A program made the position numbers and the translations under genes. The notes beneath the pieces are model-generated. The model saw only the letters and a list, made by a program, of their open reading frames with translations. It made no database searches and was not told the DNA's origin. A stretch of DNA of 64,000 bases from Panagrolaimus kolymaensis (Eukaryota; Nematoda; Chromadorea; Rhabditida; Panagrolaimidae): the NCBI GenBank assembly GCA_028622995.1, contig JAJQJQ010000006.1, forward strand, positions 5,208,001-5,272,000, read 5' to 3'. The first letter of the stretch is position 1; each line of letters begins with the position of its first letter. This document shows positions 12,201-25,900 of this stretch, in pieces.

Positions 12201-15200
12201 GAAAAGACAGCAGCTTAAATGTATACTTATCAATCTTTTTTTACGACGACTTAAAAGTGTGTTGCCACAAAAAGTGATGTTATTATATTTACTCTCTCTT
12301 TTTTTCAAAAAACAAACAAAAAATCCATGATTTTACTTTAAAAAGAAGCTTTATATTTTTTCTTTGCATAAAAATAAAATATTCCTGAAAATTCTTTATG
12401 TTCTTTAATTTACTTTTATACTAAAATATTATATATTTTTGCATCGAGCCTTTATCAAAAACCCTCAATTTTTTATGTTTTTCCCGACGTCGCAAAACTT
12501 AGGCTTACACATTTTTTAATGACCGACCAAAAAATGCATCTTCCCCATTCTTTTTACTTCTTTTTTTTTCTTACCTTTTTTGGTCAAATGTGTTGTCGGG
12601 AATGCAATGGGCTGCATTTCATTGAAATGTACTTTGTTTTTTTAAAATCTATTACTTCTTTGATCGTCGTCGTTCGTGAATTGACAATCCTCTTCCCTAT
12701 ACATTTAATTCAATCGACCTTTTTCGTTTCCTTAAGGCAATATTGATGATGTTGTTGTTCATCATCAAAGAGAATATATATAATTCGCGACATTTGTACA
12801 AACGAGAAAATTGACATTGACATTGAATTAAGCCATTTTTTCTTTGTTGAATCAACGGTTTAACGAACAAATAAAAAACGAGGAAGCAAAAAAAAGTGTG
12901 CTACTGTTTGCTTCCTCGCTGCGATCAATTGTGGAAAAAAATGATGGTTTTTGCGCAGCCACCTTCCTCAAAATGAAGTTTACGTTTGTACGTTTTTCTT
13001 TGCTTTATGGAAGCAAAATGAAGCTGCTTTCGATCATTACGAATTTATTTATTTCCGGAGGGCCTAAACACACCATTTTCATCCAACGAGTTTCTACCTA
13101 AGTGGATGACTCAAAAAGATTTTTAATTAATTTTTCCGCTCTTTGACATTTCTCCTTTCTAATAAAAAACCACTCAAACGAATATCACCTGATTAAATAA
13201 AATTTATATTATTATTTTTTCGAAATGTTTTTTTCCTGTAAACCAAAAGATGATTTGTTTTTTTTTTGCTAGAGTATTTTTTTTAGTTATGGCGAGGGAT
13301 GTTTTTGTCTAATACAGAATAATAACAAAATGTTGAAATCAAGGTTGTTGGCCGAGTTCATTCGCTTATTTGGGCCTTCTCCATTCTCATACATTGAAAT
13401 GTTTTTTTTCTTTTTTTCTTTATTATAAACATTACAAATTCTTTTATTATTATTTTTCTTTTTCTTTTAAGTTTTGGTTTATTCACTTTTTCTAAATATG
13501 ACGTTTTGCGGAGAGAGTATAAACTTTTTTTGCCGCAATATGTGGTCGTCTGCCTTTTAAAAAGCTTTATTACGTGTGAATAAAAAAAATATGTTTTTTG
13601 ATTGGCATCATTTGAGAGATATTGTGACTAAAGGCTAAAGTTAAAAAATATTTAAACGGCTTTTAAATTTTACTTCATAAAATTAAAAACATAGAACGCT
13701 TTTGTTGAAGGACAAGCTTAGACACTTACTGTAGCTATCATAAACAACAGCGATGAAACATGTCTGTGGTTCGTTCTCATCGACAAAACTGAGAAATTTA
13801 GCCTAACTTTTATTTTTGTTTAAAAAGCTAGTTATAAACTTCGGCCTTAAAATTTTTTAAACCACTTACCAGATGATGATGTTGTTGATCCAAATACATC
13901 TGTGCGGCATATGTTTCTTTTGTAAACTGCCCTTCTCTTTTTCAACCATAAACCATTCATCACAATTAAACTTGTTTTAATCTTCTTTCACTTTTTTTTA
14001 CAAAAGTTTTTTTTATTGCTTTGTATTTCTTTTTTGCCAAAAACCTTCTTTATTTTTTCCGATCATCATCAACCATAAAAGGAAAAAAGTAATAAATTCA
14101 GTTTCCGTCTTTCTTGATCGATGTCGACGATGTCGGAAATATGTATTTATTAGTAAAAAACAAGTTTTTCGTTTACATATATTGGCCAAGAATTAAAAGA
14201 AAAAAAGTTTTTTTTCTTTTAATGTTTTCTTAGTCTTTGACACTATGAACCTCAAATAAAAAAGTAAGTAGAAAATACAGGTGATTGTTCTTTCCTTTTT
14301 GACGCCTTTTTTGCAATTAAAAGAAATAGAAACATAAAAAAAGTATAAACTTTTTTTTATTTCCGTGATTTCCCTTTCTTTTTCATCTTTGAAGACCCTT
14401 TGAAAAATAATTTCATCGTTTCAAAAGTTTTTTTCTTGTATAAAAAATACCATCGCCATTAGGAAAATCATGTTATTTTTTATAAATATTTTTCAGACGT
14501 TTTTTTTGTTTAATGAATTTTTTGGAATTTTAATTGATAAAATATAAGCTGGAGTTAAGAATTTTTTGAAAAATGCGAAACGTTTAATTACTACTAAAAG
14601 ATTCAAATAAATTACAGGTTTTCATTTTGTAATGATTGAATTTTTAAGTTTTTTTTCTTTGACTCTATTAGTGATCATGGACCTTCAAAATACTGGGAAT
14701 GTTTTGGTAAAATTTAGTATTAAATTATTTGGTTGCTTACTTTATAATTTTATGACAAAGTTTACGAAGTAATTATTTTAGACTATTCTTTCTTTCAATA
14801 TTCATCAACCTTTTGTTTTATGTCTTTCATCTTCTCCAAATCATTTCTATTTGAATGCGTTAAAGTTCCCACTTTTCATTTCTATTTTTAAAGCTTTCTA
14901 AAACAGCGACAATTATTTCCTTTTTTCCTACTTCATTGTTTTTTTTTTGCAGTCTTTGCAAGCAATGAAACAAAAAAGTTTATAAAAAATGACGTCGAAA
15001 ATTACTTTTCATCCAACCAAAAATTTTCCCAAAGGCTTTTTTACGTAAAACAAAAAAACACTTGTGAAACATTTCTTTTCCACAAAAAAGTGCAACAGCA
15101 ATTTCCAGATTATCCAAAAAAGTTTTCATTTTCCATTCAACCACATTTTTTGTTGGCCTTAATTATCAACGCTGCTTTTAAGAAATTCATTTTTTATTTT

Positions 15201-15549
15201 AAAATAAAAAAAAGTTTGTCTGCGTCATGGCAACTTTTTTTACCAGCTGCTAGTTAGAGAAATAAAATAAATTTTTATTTAATTTTAAAAAATGTTAAAA
15301 CACATTTTTTAGTTAAACACCTGCTTGTCTTTTATTAACTTTTGACTTTTTGACAGTAAACTAACTTGATTTTTTATTGAAGAAAAATTTAATTGGGTTT
15401 TCTAAAAACTTTGTCACTACATTCTTAAATTTTTATTTACTCTGTCAAACTGGCAGCTTCAAAAAGTTTTGTTTTTTTAGAATTGAAAAGATGAAAACAA
15501 AATCTTTTAATGACCATTTTTGAAGCTTCCAAAAAATGCGACGCGACGC
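9224..15549. other. Gene-poor AT-rich stretch
   Basis: About 6.3 kb without a recognisable coding exon on either strand. The longest open frames (for example 12036-12308 minus and 12844-13101 plus) have no recognisable domain and no supporting splice neighbours. The region consists of homopolymer runs and short AT-rich motifs. No tRNA, rRNA or tandem array is seen. Confidence 0.5.
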
Positions 15550-15664
15550 CTCCGGAACAGGGCTGTCCGGGACTAGGTCTTTGCCAATCCGGGATCCGGG
15601 ACCCGGATTAGAAAAAACGGCCGGGATTCCGGGATCCGGGATCCCGGACAGCCCTGCTCCGGAA
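15550..15664. mobile_element. 99-bp hAT-like MITE with 8-bp TSD
   Basis: The element spans 15558-15656. Its 15-bp terminal inverted repeats are perfect (CAGGGCTGTCCGGGA and its complement). It is flanked by the perfect 8-bp direct repeat CTCCGGAA at 15550-15557 and 15657-15664. The interior is built from reiterated CCGGGATCC-type motifs and is strikingly GC-rich against the AT-rich surroundings. CAGGG termini and an 8-bp duplication are hAT signatures. With no coding capacity it must be mobilised by a transposase from elsewhere. Confidence 0.9.
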
Positions 15665-16034
15665 GAGAAACATTTTTTATTTATTTTGTTTTTGGTTTTT
15701 AAACCATCAAAAAATTATTATGTTTTTTACGCATCAATTTATTTTGTGAATATAAAAAATAACAACTTATATACTTTTTTTAATAGATTAAAAATCGTTT
15801 AGATTTTTACAATTTTTCCATAAAAAACAATTTTTTGACTGGGGTTAATAAATGCAGCGAGAAAGAGATGGTATAAAAGTTGATGATTGTCTCTTGATTT
15901 TTTGTTTATTTTATTGGAATTTTTGTTATTGTAATTATATGTCTTGTTTTCTCCAAAAAATTTTAGTTTAATAAAACGGAAATTTCATAATGACTTTTAC
16001 CATATGTGTCTAGGATATGGCTTACTTACATTGG
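15665..16034. other. Short spacer between two MITEs
   Basis: 370 bp of AT-rich sequence separating two independent hAT-like insertions. No gene or site is recognised. Confidence 0.5.
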
Positions 16035-16329
16035 CTTCCAAGTAGTGTTAAATTACCGACCGACTTGTCGGTAAAATGTCGGTCGGTCGGTAAAGTCGGT
16101 AATTCAAATTTCTCGACTCCCATGTGGTACAAACTTTCGGCAACATCGAAAAACAAATAGCCCTACTATCCAATAATCAGGTAATAAAAATAAAATTTCT
16201 TAAAAAATTGTTTCCTGGAGCTGTGAGTCGAACTTTTCAAATCTCTACCGACTTTTTTTTCGGTAACCGACCGACTTTTTCGAGTCGGAACCGTCTACCG
16301 ACCGACCGACATTTAACACTACTTCCAAG
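16035..16329. mobile_element. 279-bp hAT-like MITE rich in GTCGGT motifs, 8-bp TSD
   Basis: The element spans 16043-16321, with 11-bp terminal inverted repeats TAGTGTTAAAT and ATTTAACACTA. It is flanked by the perfect 8-bp direct repeat CTTCCAAG at 16035-16042 and 16322-16329. Both subterminal regions carry many copies of GTCGGT/ACCGAC in both orientations, resembling the subterminal transposase-binding repeats of hAT elements. The centre (about 16105-16230) is unrelated AT-rich sequence. There is no transposase. An open frame crossing the right end is incidental. Confidence 0.88.
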
Positions 16330-19300
16330 TGCATCATAACACAAAAATCTCTTTATTTTTTCTTGCTACCTTTAAATCATTAGACAGTTATGATTCACCA
16401 CTATGCACTTCTTAAACTTCCTTATAAAAACCATCTGTCAACACCTTTATTTATAATTTTTAACTAACCTCCAATTTTTAAACCATCCTCCTCTTCTTTC
16501 TCGTGTTCAATAGAATCCAAGAATGAATGACCATCATCAAGTATTTGTTTCTTTGGACTCTTCCCATATAAAAAAACTTTAATTTTTAATGATCGCTTCC
16601 GTTGATAAGCAGTTTATCTTCCTCTTCTGTAAAAAAAGGGAGGCTCATAAAAATTTACGTCAAAAAACTATGCATAAGAATTCTTTGTATCTTTTTCGCC
16701 TTTATGTTTGCCACCTACGATGAGAAAGAATGTTTTTCTTTTAAAAAAATTTAAAAGAAAAATATTTTCACAACAACCCTATAAACAACAATCATATCTC
16801 TTTGCAAATGAATGATCACACAATTCTTTGAAGACTTCTTTGAAAAATCATTTTTGATAAGCGTTGTCTGATGATTCTCGTCTTCCACCCGCTCGCTGCC
16901 ATTCATGCATTCACGCAAGCAAAAGAAAAAGAGAAGATAATCGACCTTGAAGAAATTTGATTATGGCCTGCCTTCTTTCGAAGTGGGAGGAAAAGATTTG
17001 ATTGACCTGAAATTTTATACAAAAATATAAATCGGATCATAATTAAGACATTAAAAGAAAGAAAAAAAACAGGATAGATTTTAATGTTGCATATCGCTTG
17101 GTTCCTTGATTCGTGTTTGTGTTTTAAGTTTTTATTTTAGAAGAAAAATCATTTTATGACGAAAGTTACTTAGGATTAAAAAAAGTTTATCAAAAAAAAA
17201 ATAGAATATTTTATTCTCATGTCTCCTTCATTGCTGTTGCTTTTGTTTTTTTCATGTGAACTTTGCTGATAGGCTTAATTTTTCATGAAATGGCGGTGGA
17301 TTATTTTCTGATTTCCTTCCTCCCTCACTTCAATGAAATTGTGTTATTGTTTATCATGCATAAGTATATATATATATGGACAGAATGTTTGATTTCTTTA
17401 AATTAATGTATGAATGGTTTATGCAAATCAGTTGTAACAGAATTAGTTTCTGGTCTCAAATTCATTCCATCGATACCTGGTACAGGAAAGTCTTTTTCTC
17501 TACAACAAAATAGTATTGTTTTGATTTTAATAAGCCTATATAGTTTTGATAGGTATAATATTTATGAATAACTTTGTGAAATTTGAATCTAAGGAGAAAA
17601 AGTTTTGCTCCATTTTTCTTATTTCTGCTCACTCTTTTTAAAACTTGCTTGCTTTACAAAAAGTTTTTTTTAACAAACAAATTATCTTTTCTTTCTTTGC
17701 TGTTCAAAAAATAAATCATCACGCTAAAATTTAGTGTATCCATCTACTGACTATGGCTGGCGAATCGCCAGTTATCCCCTTAACTAACTATCTAACTATG
17801 TATGTTTTTTAAATCTCAATATTTTTTTGTGGTCTCATCCATCGCACGCTGTTGTACTCAATCCATGGATTATAAAAAAACCGGAATGCGCGTTTTTTTT
17901 TTGCTCTGCAATGTAAAGTAATTTATCCTTAGGATAGCAGAAGAGAGAGGATTGTTGCAGAAGGATTGCAGAATATCCATCCTAGAAAAAAAACTCGAGT
18001 GCCGCAAACATCACTGTTTTTGAGCTTGTTGAACACCACGCGTTGCTCTTTTTTTTTTTACTTTTTTGATTAATCCTGCCTGTTGCTGTTGCTACACCCG
18101 AATGCGCTTCAATTTTTTTGCTTTGTTTTCATCTGTTTATATCGACGACATTTGGCCGCTCAAGCGATAACATTTGAAAAAATAAAAAATAAAAAAATAA
18201 AAAACTATCTGAGTATTAATGTTTTAGAGGAAAGGATGTTGCATCCCTCTTTTATTGTTTTCATCTTTTATTCTTCCGAATTTATTTTAGGATAAATCAT
18301 AAATTTTTTAACTGATCTTTTTTAGTTCTGTTCAGACGAGGAGGAATTGACCTTTAGGCTTGTTTGAATTTTTGGAAATTAATCAAAAAGAGTAACAAAA
18401 AGTTTACGGTAATCGAATAGGAAAGTGAACTTTAGGTGTAAAGGTTGCAAAAAGGAGGGATTGACAGAATTGTCAGAAAATGTTAATGTGTAATATTAAA
18501 TCTAAAGCATCCATTATTCTATTTCTGTTAAATTCAAAATGCTGTAGTTTTATTTATAACTAAAACCCAAAAAATCAATCTATTCTTTGACTATCAATCT
18601 TAAAATTTCACTTCATAAAGATTGTTCAACCATCCATTCAGCTTTAAAAAAACTTTTTTTATTTGCATTTTCCCCCATCAAACTTTGCTCTTGTTGTTCA
18701 TTTTTTTGTAATTTTTTTTAAATTTTCATCAGAAAAATTTTTATTTTCGGTTTATTTCAAAGAGCAAAAAAATAAATAAGCTTTTTAACAACAATCATCA
18801 AATAGAATAGCTGCTACAAAATTTTCTTCTTGTCTCTTTTTTTTTGATAAGTGTATTTAAAAAAAATCACGTGTGAAGAAAGCATTTCAATTCACAAAAA
18901 ATTTTGTTGTTTTTTACTCGCGCAAAAAAGAGCTTCATATTTCCTGTAACCCAATCGAATTGAATCGAAGATCGCCTGTACCAATGGCGGCGAGGACAAA
19001 GCATCTCTTGATTCAGCAATTTTTTTCTGCAAAAAAAAAGTAATCATTGAAATTCAAGATTTCCGCCTTCATAAAAAAAACGTTTTTAAAGTTTCTTTCT
19101 GCAATTCACGGCTTTTGCTATTGTTAAAAGTTTTTGAACAAGAAAAATAAATACTTTTGATATTTCTAAAAAAAGATTTCTTTTTTTGAATTAATATTAT
19201 TTATTTTTTTGGAAGAGGTCTGCCGTTGTTGAAAACGGCTGAGTTGAAGTGTCTCTCACTTTTTTTTTGCTTTTCCCCAAAAAGCTCTTGAAAAAGAAAA

Positions 19301-22300
19301 AATCTTTTGCTGTTTTGAGTCGAAGACATAAATAGCTTTTAGTTGTCCAACCAAAAAAATATAAAATAAAAGTGACAAACCCTTGTTCAAAAAAAACATA
19401 AAAGTGTTGTGTGGTTTTGGCATGTTTTTTTTTGACAACCAAAAAAACGTAAAAAAAAACCCATCCATGACCGTCCGCTTTATTTATGCATGTCGTTGTT
19501 GTAGGTGGACACCGACCACTGTCACTCACGTTTCCGTTTATTTTTATGAAGCTTACATATAAACTTTTGAGCTCTCATATTTTTTTATGGCGAGGCCGAA
19601 AAGTTTGAAGCTTTATTACAAAAATGAAAATTTTTATATATTTTTTTTGTGTTAAGGTTTTTAAAGAATTAGGACGACAAAAAAATGTATAAAATAAATA
19701 GTTGGCTTTTTGTGGAGATAACTGAAAATAATGCCACCATTTTGAAGTTTTGCAAAAAAAAATAATAAAAAACTATAGTCGTTTGGGGACTTGGTCAAAC
19801 TTAAAGGAGTCTCGCCTCATCGAAAGTTAGTCTGAGAGAGAGAAGCCGGAAGTTTCGGCAAACAAAAAAAAAACATTTATGCTTTTTCACGCATAATTCC
19901 TTTATAAGAATAGAATCATAATAAGGAAGAAGAAAAAAAATATATAACAAAAGACAATAGCAGCTGTCTTATGAAAGAAAAAAGCTTTTTAAATAGCGCT
20001 ATAAATATGAATTCTTTTTGCTTTCTTGCTTTTTTAAATTCGACTGTTTTTTTAAAGGCAGAGTTTCATTTATGTATGCTCCTTTTGTTAATTTGGATGA
20101 CGGAATATTTTGACACTCCAAAATATTTTCATCTTGAAACTTGCTTGAGTAGGTTGGAATCAGCTGTTTTTGGTCTTCGTTATTTCCATTCATTTCATGA
20201 TATAAAATTTGGTTTAGCACTTGAAAGGCCATTTTCTTACATAGCTTTATTTTCCTTATCGAAACTATAAATTTACTTATTTTTGCGCTTTCACATTGAC
20301 TTAACAAAAAATCTAAGTAACTTAAATTTCAAAAAAATTTAGTATCATTTTCAAAATATTTTTTCCTCTTCTCAGATTTTTTTTCCTCATTCATGCTTGC
20401 TTCAGGCAAAAAAAAGGCTTAAAGATACTTTGTTTGATTAATGACGAAATTGGTATTTATTTGTTTGTTGATTTTCTTCCCTTTTTGGAGAATCATTTTT
20501 TCTAACAAAATAAATTATTTTTCTCATTGAAAAGGAAAATAGAGGAAATGACAATAATGAAAAATACATGTTTAACCACCTTTGACTTTGTTTGTTGTGC
20601 TTACTTTTTTCTCCGCTTTGATCCGACTCTAAAAAAAAAAATTAGTTTACATTGTCTTTTTTGTGGTAAATAAAAAAACGAAACATAAATTAATCCATCA
20701 CCACCTGTGGTCTTTCTTTGTGATGGTTCTAGATGAAGATGATCATTTGAACGCATTTCGCACCTTTAAAATCCCTCCTCCCTTTCCTCCTTCATCAATC
20801 ATCAGGAGCAATACTATTCAATCGACGGTTGCTTCAATACCTTCTTTTTTTAAGCTGCTTCTTCCTTCCCTCATTCATTTTTTTTTCTCTTTCATCCACT
20901 TTTGATTTTTTTGTGCTATTGCTTGGGTCTTATTTACCCACTTTTCCCGCTCTCACCCTTGCTTATTACTTCTTCCCATTTCCTCACGTTTTGCGCACTT
21001 ACGTAATCGACGAAGCAACAGCAGCAGATCGAGGAAAAAAAATAAAAAATCACTGACGGACGAGGAAAAAGCAGACGATAGCCCTCGAAGTTAAAAAGTG
21101 AAGGCTGCGTTTATTTTTTTTTACTCCAAAAAAATATTTTTTTCCGGAACAATTGAATATCCACCAATTTTTATTGTTACACATACAAAGACACATTCAT
21201 CATATTTTTTGTTTTGTGGCCAACCAAATATACTTTTTTTTCCGTGAATCATTTTTTTTTCTGCTCTTTGTTTCCATTTTGATCTGACTCGTTCGTCGCT
21301 GCTGAATTTATTTATTTTTATTTGAATTTCCACACTTTTTGGTTCCTAGAATTTTTTGAATTTTCCGGAAAGGTTAAAAGGAGCGATATTTTCAAAGATT
21401 TTTCACATTTCAATTTTATTATTTGAAAGTTTGAAATAAAAAAAAGAGAAGAAAAAAGCGAATGGTTGATTTTACCTTTAATCCTATAAGTTTGCAAAAA
21501 TTGAAAGTAAACGGGTATTTTTCATTAAATAAATATATATAAGTTTGATTCAATTTCTTCACTCAGGAAGAAGGTATTATTTTTTTTTCTTTTTTTTGCG
21601 GGTGATGGTTGATTGGCTAGTTTATGCAATATTTTGAGGAAGACGGAAGAGAGGATGATAGCTTTTTGGGTTCTTGACTTCTTCGATTTTTCTCAATTTC
21701 AAAAGCAAAGTTGAAAACACATAATTGAGTGGATATGTTGCTAAATTTTAAGAAAGTTTTTTTTAGCTTTATTAACGTTTAGAGACTCGCGGAAGAATGT
21801 GAGAAATTGGGCCTTTGATCAATTTTGATTTTTACCAATGTCTTTCAAATATTACTTGTTTAACCCAAAACTAATCTCATTGTCTGCCATCCTTTTTTTC
21901 TACGTTGGCGGGAAAAGCCGTAACACTTCACGTCAACTTCCACCGCCACCACCATGAAATACAATGAACAAAAAAAGTGCCATTGTTAATGCTTGTTTTA
22001 AAATTCTGAAGAGTTTTGTTTTCTATTTTTCCAAACGCCTTTCTTTTTGTCTCGTCATCATCTTTTTTTACATTTCACATTATTAAAATCAAAAAAATAC
22101 AAAACATTGCTTTTTTCATTTTCCTATTTTCTGCATCAAAAAAAATGGAATGATTAAAGCCAAATTCCAAAACGAATGCGAACATATTTTTTGCTTTGTT
22201 TTATTTTTGTTTTTGGTATATAAATAAATAAATAAAATAAAAAATATTTGAAAGGCGTGACTATCACGTAATTTGAGTCTTTTGCCTTCTTTTTTCCTCT

Positions 22301-22982
22301 TCCATCTGCTTCTTTTTTTTGTTGCTGTTGGTGAGTCTTTTTTTGTGATGCTTCATGCATGCCACCACCGCCGCTGCTATGATGCATCCGCTTTCTTCCC
22401 TCTACTTTGGCCTCAAGCGAAGTGATTTCTTCTCCAGCATTTTTTTTTATTTTTCTTCTGCATGCTTTTTTGCTTCAAAAACTTTTTTTCTTTTTTTACT
22501 TGACGCCCAACATTAAAACCAGTTTCAATGAAAAAGATTAGCCTTTAAGCTTTTAGAACACCGAAAAAAAAAAGCAAGCAGGCAGCAGAAGTTTTTTGCT
22601 TCTTTCCAATGCCCTTGATAATAATATTCATCGTCTGCATATTTGTTTGACTCCTTTTATTCATTCAACCATTTTTTTGAAACCCCAATGTCGCGCTTTA
22701 AAAATTATTCATACGTGTATTTTCTTTTGTTTGAAATTTTAAAATTATTTTTGCAACCAACAAATTTTTTTTTAACCTTTTCTATTTTTTCAGGTGCAAC
22801 TTTCTTTTACTTCCAATAAGAACTCTCTCTTTTTTTCTTTTCAACAAAGAATTTTCCCACGTTTTTAAAACATATATTATATTTTAAAGAAACATTTCGG
22901 TGTTTAAAACAAGGTTTTCAAAATTCCTTCTACATTTTTTGAAGATCCAACCAAAATTTTGGATCGCGTTGCAAAAAAAGTT
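16330..22982. other. Gene-poor AT-rich stretch upstream of the PP1-like gene
   Basis: About 6.6 kb with no convincing coding exon. Overlapping open frames occur on both strands at 19971-20307, but neither translation shows a known domain or splice partner. A good acceptor (TTTTTTCAG at 22786-22794) lies 188 bp before the PP1-like start and may end a 5' UTR intron. An E2F-like word lies at 21905-21916. Otherwise the sequence is poly-A/poly-T rich. Confidence 0.5.
21905..21916. promoter_or_regulatory. E2F-like GGCGGGAA site
   Basis: TTGGCGGGAAAA contains the E2F core GGCGGGAA. It lies 1.07 kb upstream of the PP1-like start codon. A role is inferred from the word only. Confidence 0.2.
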
Positions 22983-25900
22983 ATGGTTACACGGCGTAAA
23001 TCCTTTGTATATGGTCAACTTGATGTTGATTCAATAATATGTCGTTTAACTCAACAAGAACATTGGAAGCATACCCTTGATGTAACAGAACATGAAATTA
23101 AAATGGTTTGTACCCTTGCGCGTCAAATATTTCTTCAACAACCTATGTTATTAGAATTAAATGCGCCATTAAAAATTGCAGGTTTGTAAAGTTTTTTGTA
23201 GTAAAAAGTAGCTTTTAAATTCAAAAATAATTGTTTTACAGTAATTTTTATTTTTTTTAAACTATACAAAACATTGTAAAAACTACTATCGTCTTTTCTA
23301 ATTCTAAAAAATAATGATGCCATCATAGTAACTCTCAAATGAACAAATCCCTCCTTCAACAAAAAACTAAAAAAAATACCCGTTTTATTTATTTTTACAT
23401 TCTATTTTTTGCGCCCAATTTGTCGCTATTGATGCATTAGACTTATGTAAAAGCGGAAAGATGGCTGGCGTACATAGGACGACTAATTTTGGGATTTTGT
23501 ATTTTCTTATCTTTGGTTAACCTCCTTAAACAATGCCATTCTTTTTCTTTTTTGCTTTGATGATGCTTTGAGTAAGCACATATAATGCCCGTTTTCTTAA
23601 CTTCCAGCGACAACAACAAAATACTTGCTTACTTACTTTTAGTAGTTTTTTGTCGTTAGTTTCCTCCGGGGTGACGTTGAAAAACTCCCGACCACCAAAA
23701 AATTGAACTTATCAAAAGATGTTTCCTGTTTTTATTTCTTTTAAATGAAAAAAACTTTTTTTTATGAAAATTGAAATTATTGGTCCTGAGAAATGCCCTT
23801 AAGAGTTTAACGTTCAAAAATTCAGATGAAGCAATGAAAAAAACATTTGCAAGAAATGAAAAACAAGCAAAACAAAAAGTGATTTTGGATAAAAAGTTTT
23901 TTTGAGAAAGATTTGTAAAGCACAACAATAGCAAGCCTTAAGTTAATATGGAAACAAATAAAATTATTGTAAAACAGTTTTCTGAATCTTTCCGGTTTTA
24001 TTTTGTATTTTCATTAATATCCTTATAGAATTTGCTAATAACTCCTTTTTTTGTTTCAGGCGATATTCATGGACAATTCTCAGATCTTTTGAGACTTTTT
24101 AAACTATCAGGATTTCCACCATCAGCAAATTATTTGTTCCTTGGTGATTATGTTGATCGAGGTCAGAAGAGTCTTGAAGTAAGTTTTTGACTTTTACTTT
24201 TATTTTTTCTTACATTTGTCTGAGATTTATTTTCGGTAACACTTTAAGAACATTCTATTTTTCAACCAAAAATCAAAAAAGAAAAAAAAACACAAAAGTG
24301 CTACCGCCAACTGTCGTCTCACGTGTAAAAGCTTTTATGATTTATTTTGTTTGATTTCGTTGTGTTGTGCTGCTTTTTTTTCTTTTTTTCTACCGCGCAT
24401 TTCCGGCCACAACAACCAACTTAGAGATTTAAAAATAAGCCGACTCAAGGAAACTGAGGGAATTGGAAAGTGCAAAGCAAAAAGTTGATAACCGACGCGC
24501 TAACAAGAGAGAGGTTAAACAACTTCATTCTTCTTTTTTTTTTTGAATTTTCTCGTTTGTTGCTTCTTCTTCATTTTTTTCAATTTGCGTCATAAAAAAA
24601 GAGAAGCAAGCTGCTTAGAAATAGTAATGTGGCGAAAATGAAGCAGTAGCAACAAAAGCGGAGACAAATAATAATACCTCTCACATGTTCAAAACTCAAA
24701 AACGTTTTTTTAAGTTAAGTAAACCTTGAAAAAGAAAAATTGAATAACAATTTTTGTAAAAAACTTTAAACAAAAGAAAAACAAACTGGGAGCTTCCGTC
24801 AAAAGTTATAAAAAGATGAGAGAAACTCTTTACTATTCTTTTTTTCATGAATGACGGTTCTTCTTCAACCATTGAATGAAAAATGAGATAAAACGGAAAT
24901 TTGGAATAGAAATTCCGTAATTTAAAACTCAAGCTTTTTTATGGCTCCAAAGAGGTTCAACTTCCAACAAGGAAATTTTAAACTTGTTTGAAACAAATAA
25001 AAAATGGCATGGACGCAATATTTTTTGTGGGCCAAACTAAACATGCATACTTGGTTTAAAAAAAATAATTTGCAAAATTTTATTTATCACAACTTAATGT
25101 TAGCTAATTTATATTTGCATTTTCAAAAAATTTTAATACATTATATTTTGTTCAATTTCGAAAATATTAAATTTGTTTCGAGAAACATTTTTGACAATCA
25201 AAATATCTAAAAACTCTTTTCGAAAAGGAACGTTTAACTTAAAGGACAAATTTGAAATTGAGTAGATAGCCATTTCAAAAGTTTCAAAGATCTCGTGGAA
25301 AAGTGCTATCAATTTACAACTCTCATCATTTTACGATTTACGCCTGCCATTTCTTTTAGTAGTCTGAAGAAAAAAAGCATGTGCATAAAAGTTTATTTTC
25401 AAAACATCATAAAAAAGAATTTTTAAACCGCACAAATTGAGGAAACCAAAAATAAACTCGAAAATAAATTTCATTCAAACAGCTTACGTAATTAATGACG
25501 TACAAAGAATTTAATTAATGAATGCCATTTTTTTCAGACAATAATTTTGCTGTTATGTTACAAAATTAAATATCCTGGAAACTTTTTTCTCCTCCGCGGA
25601 AATCATGAAATTGCATCATTAAATCGAATTTACGGATTTTATGATGAATGTAAAAGAAGAGTAAACATAAAAATATGGAAAACTTTTCAAGATGTTTTCA
25701 ATTGTATGCCTGTGGCAGCTTTAATTGAAAATAAAATCTTTTGTTGCCACGGAGGATTGAGCCCACATCTTAGAGCTCTTGATCAATTGAAAAGACTTGT
25801 AAGACCTGTGGAAATTCAAGAAACTGGACTTCTATGTGATCTTTTATGGTAAGTCGAAATTATAAAAAATGTATAAAAATGATGAAGTAATATTTATTTT

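Noticed and set aside
17757..17771. 15-bp palindrome CTGGCGAATCGCCAG
   Set aside because: Short, isolated, with no second copy or adjacent feature; not enough to call a site.
19971..20307. Overlapping frames of about 100 codons on both strands
   Set aside because: No domain, signal peptide, or splice partner. A few frames of this size are expected by chance in 64 kb of this composition.
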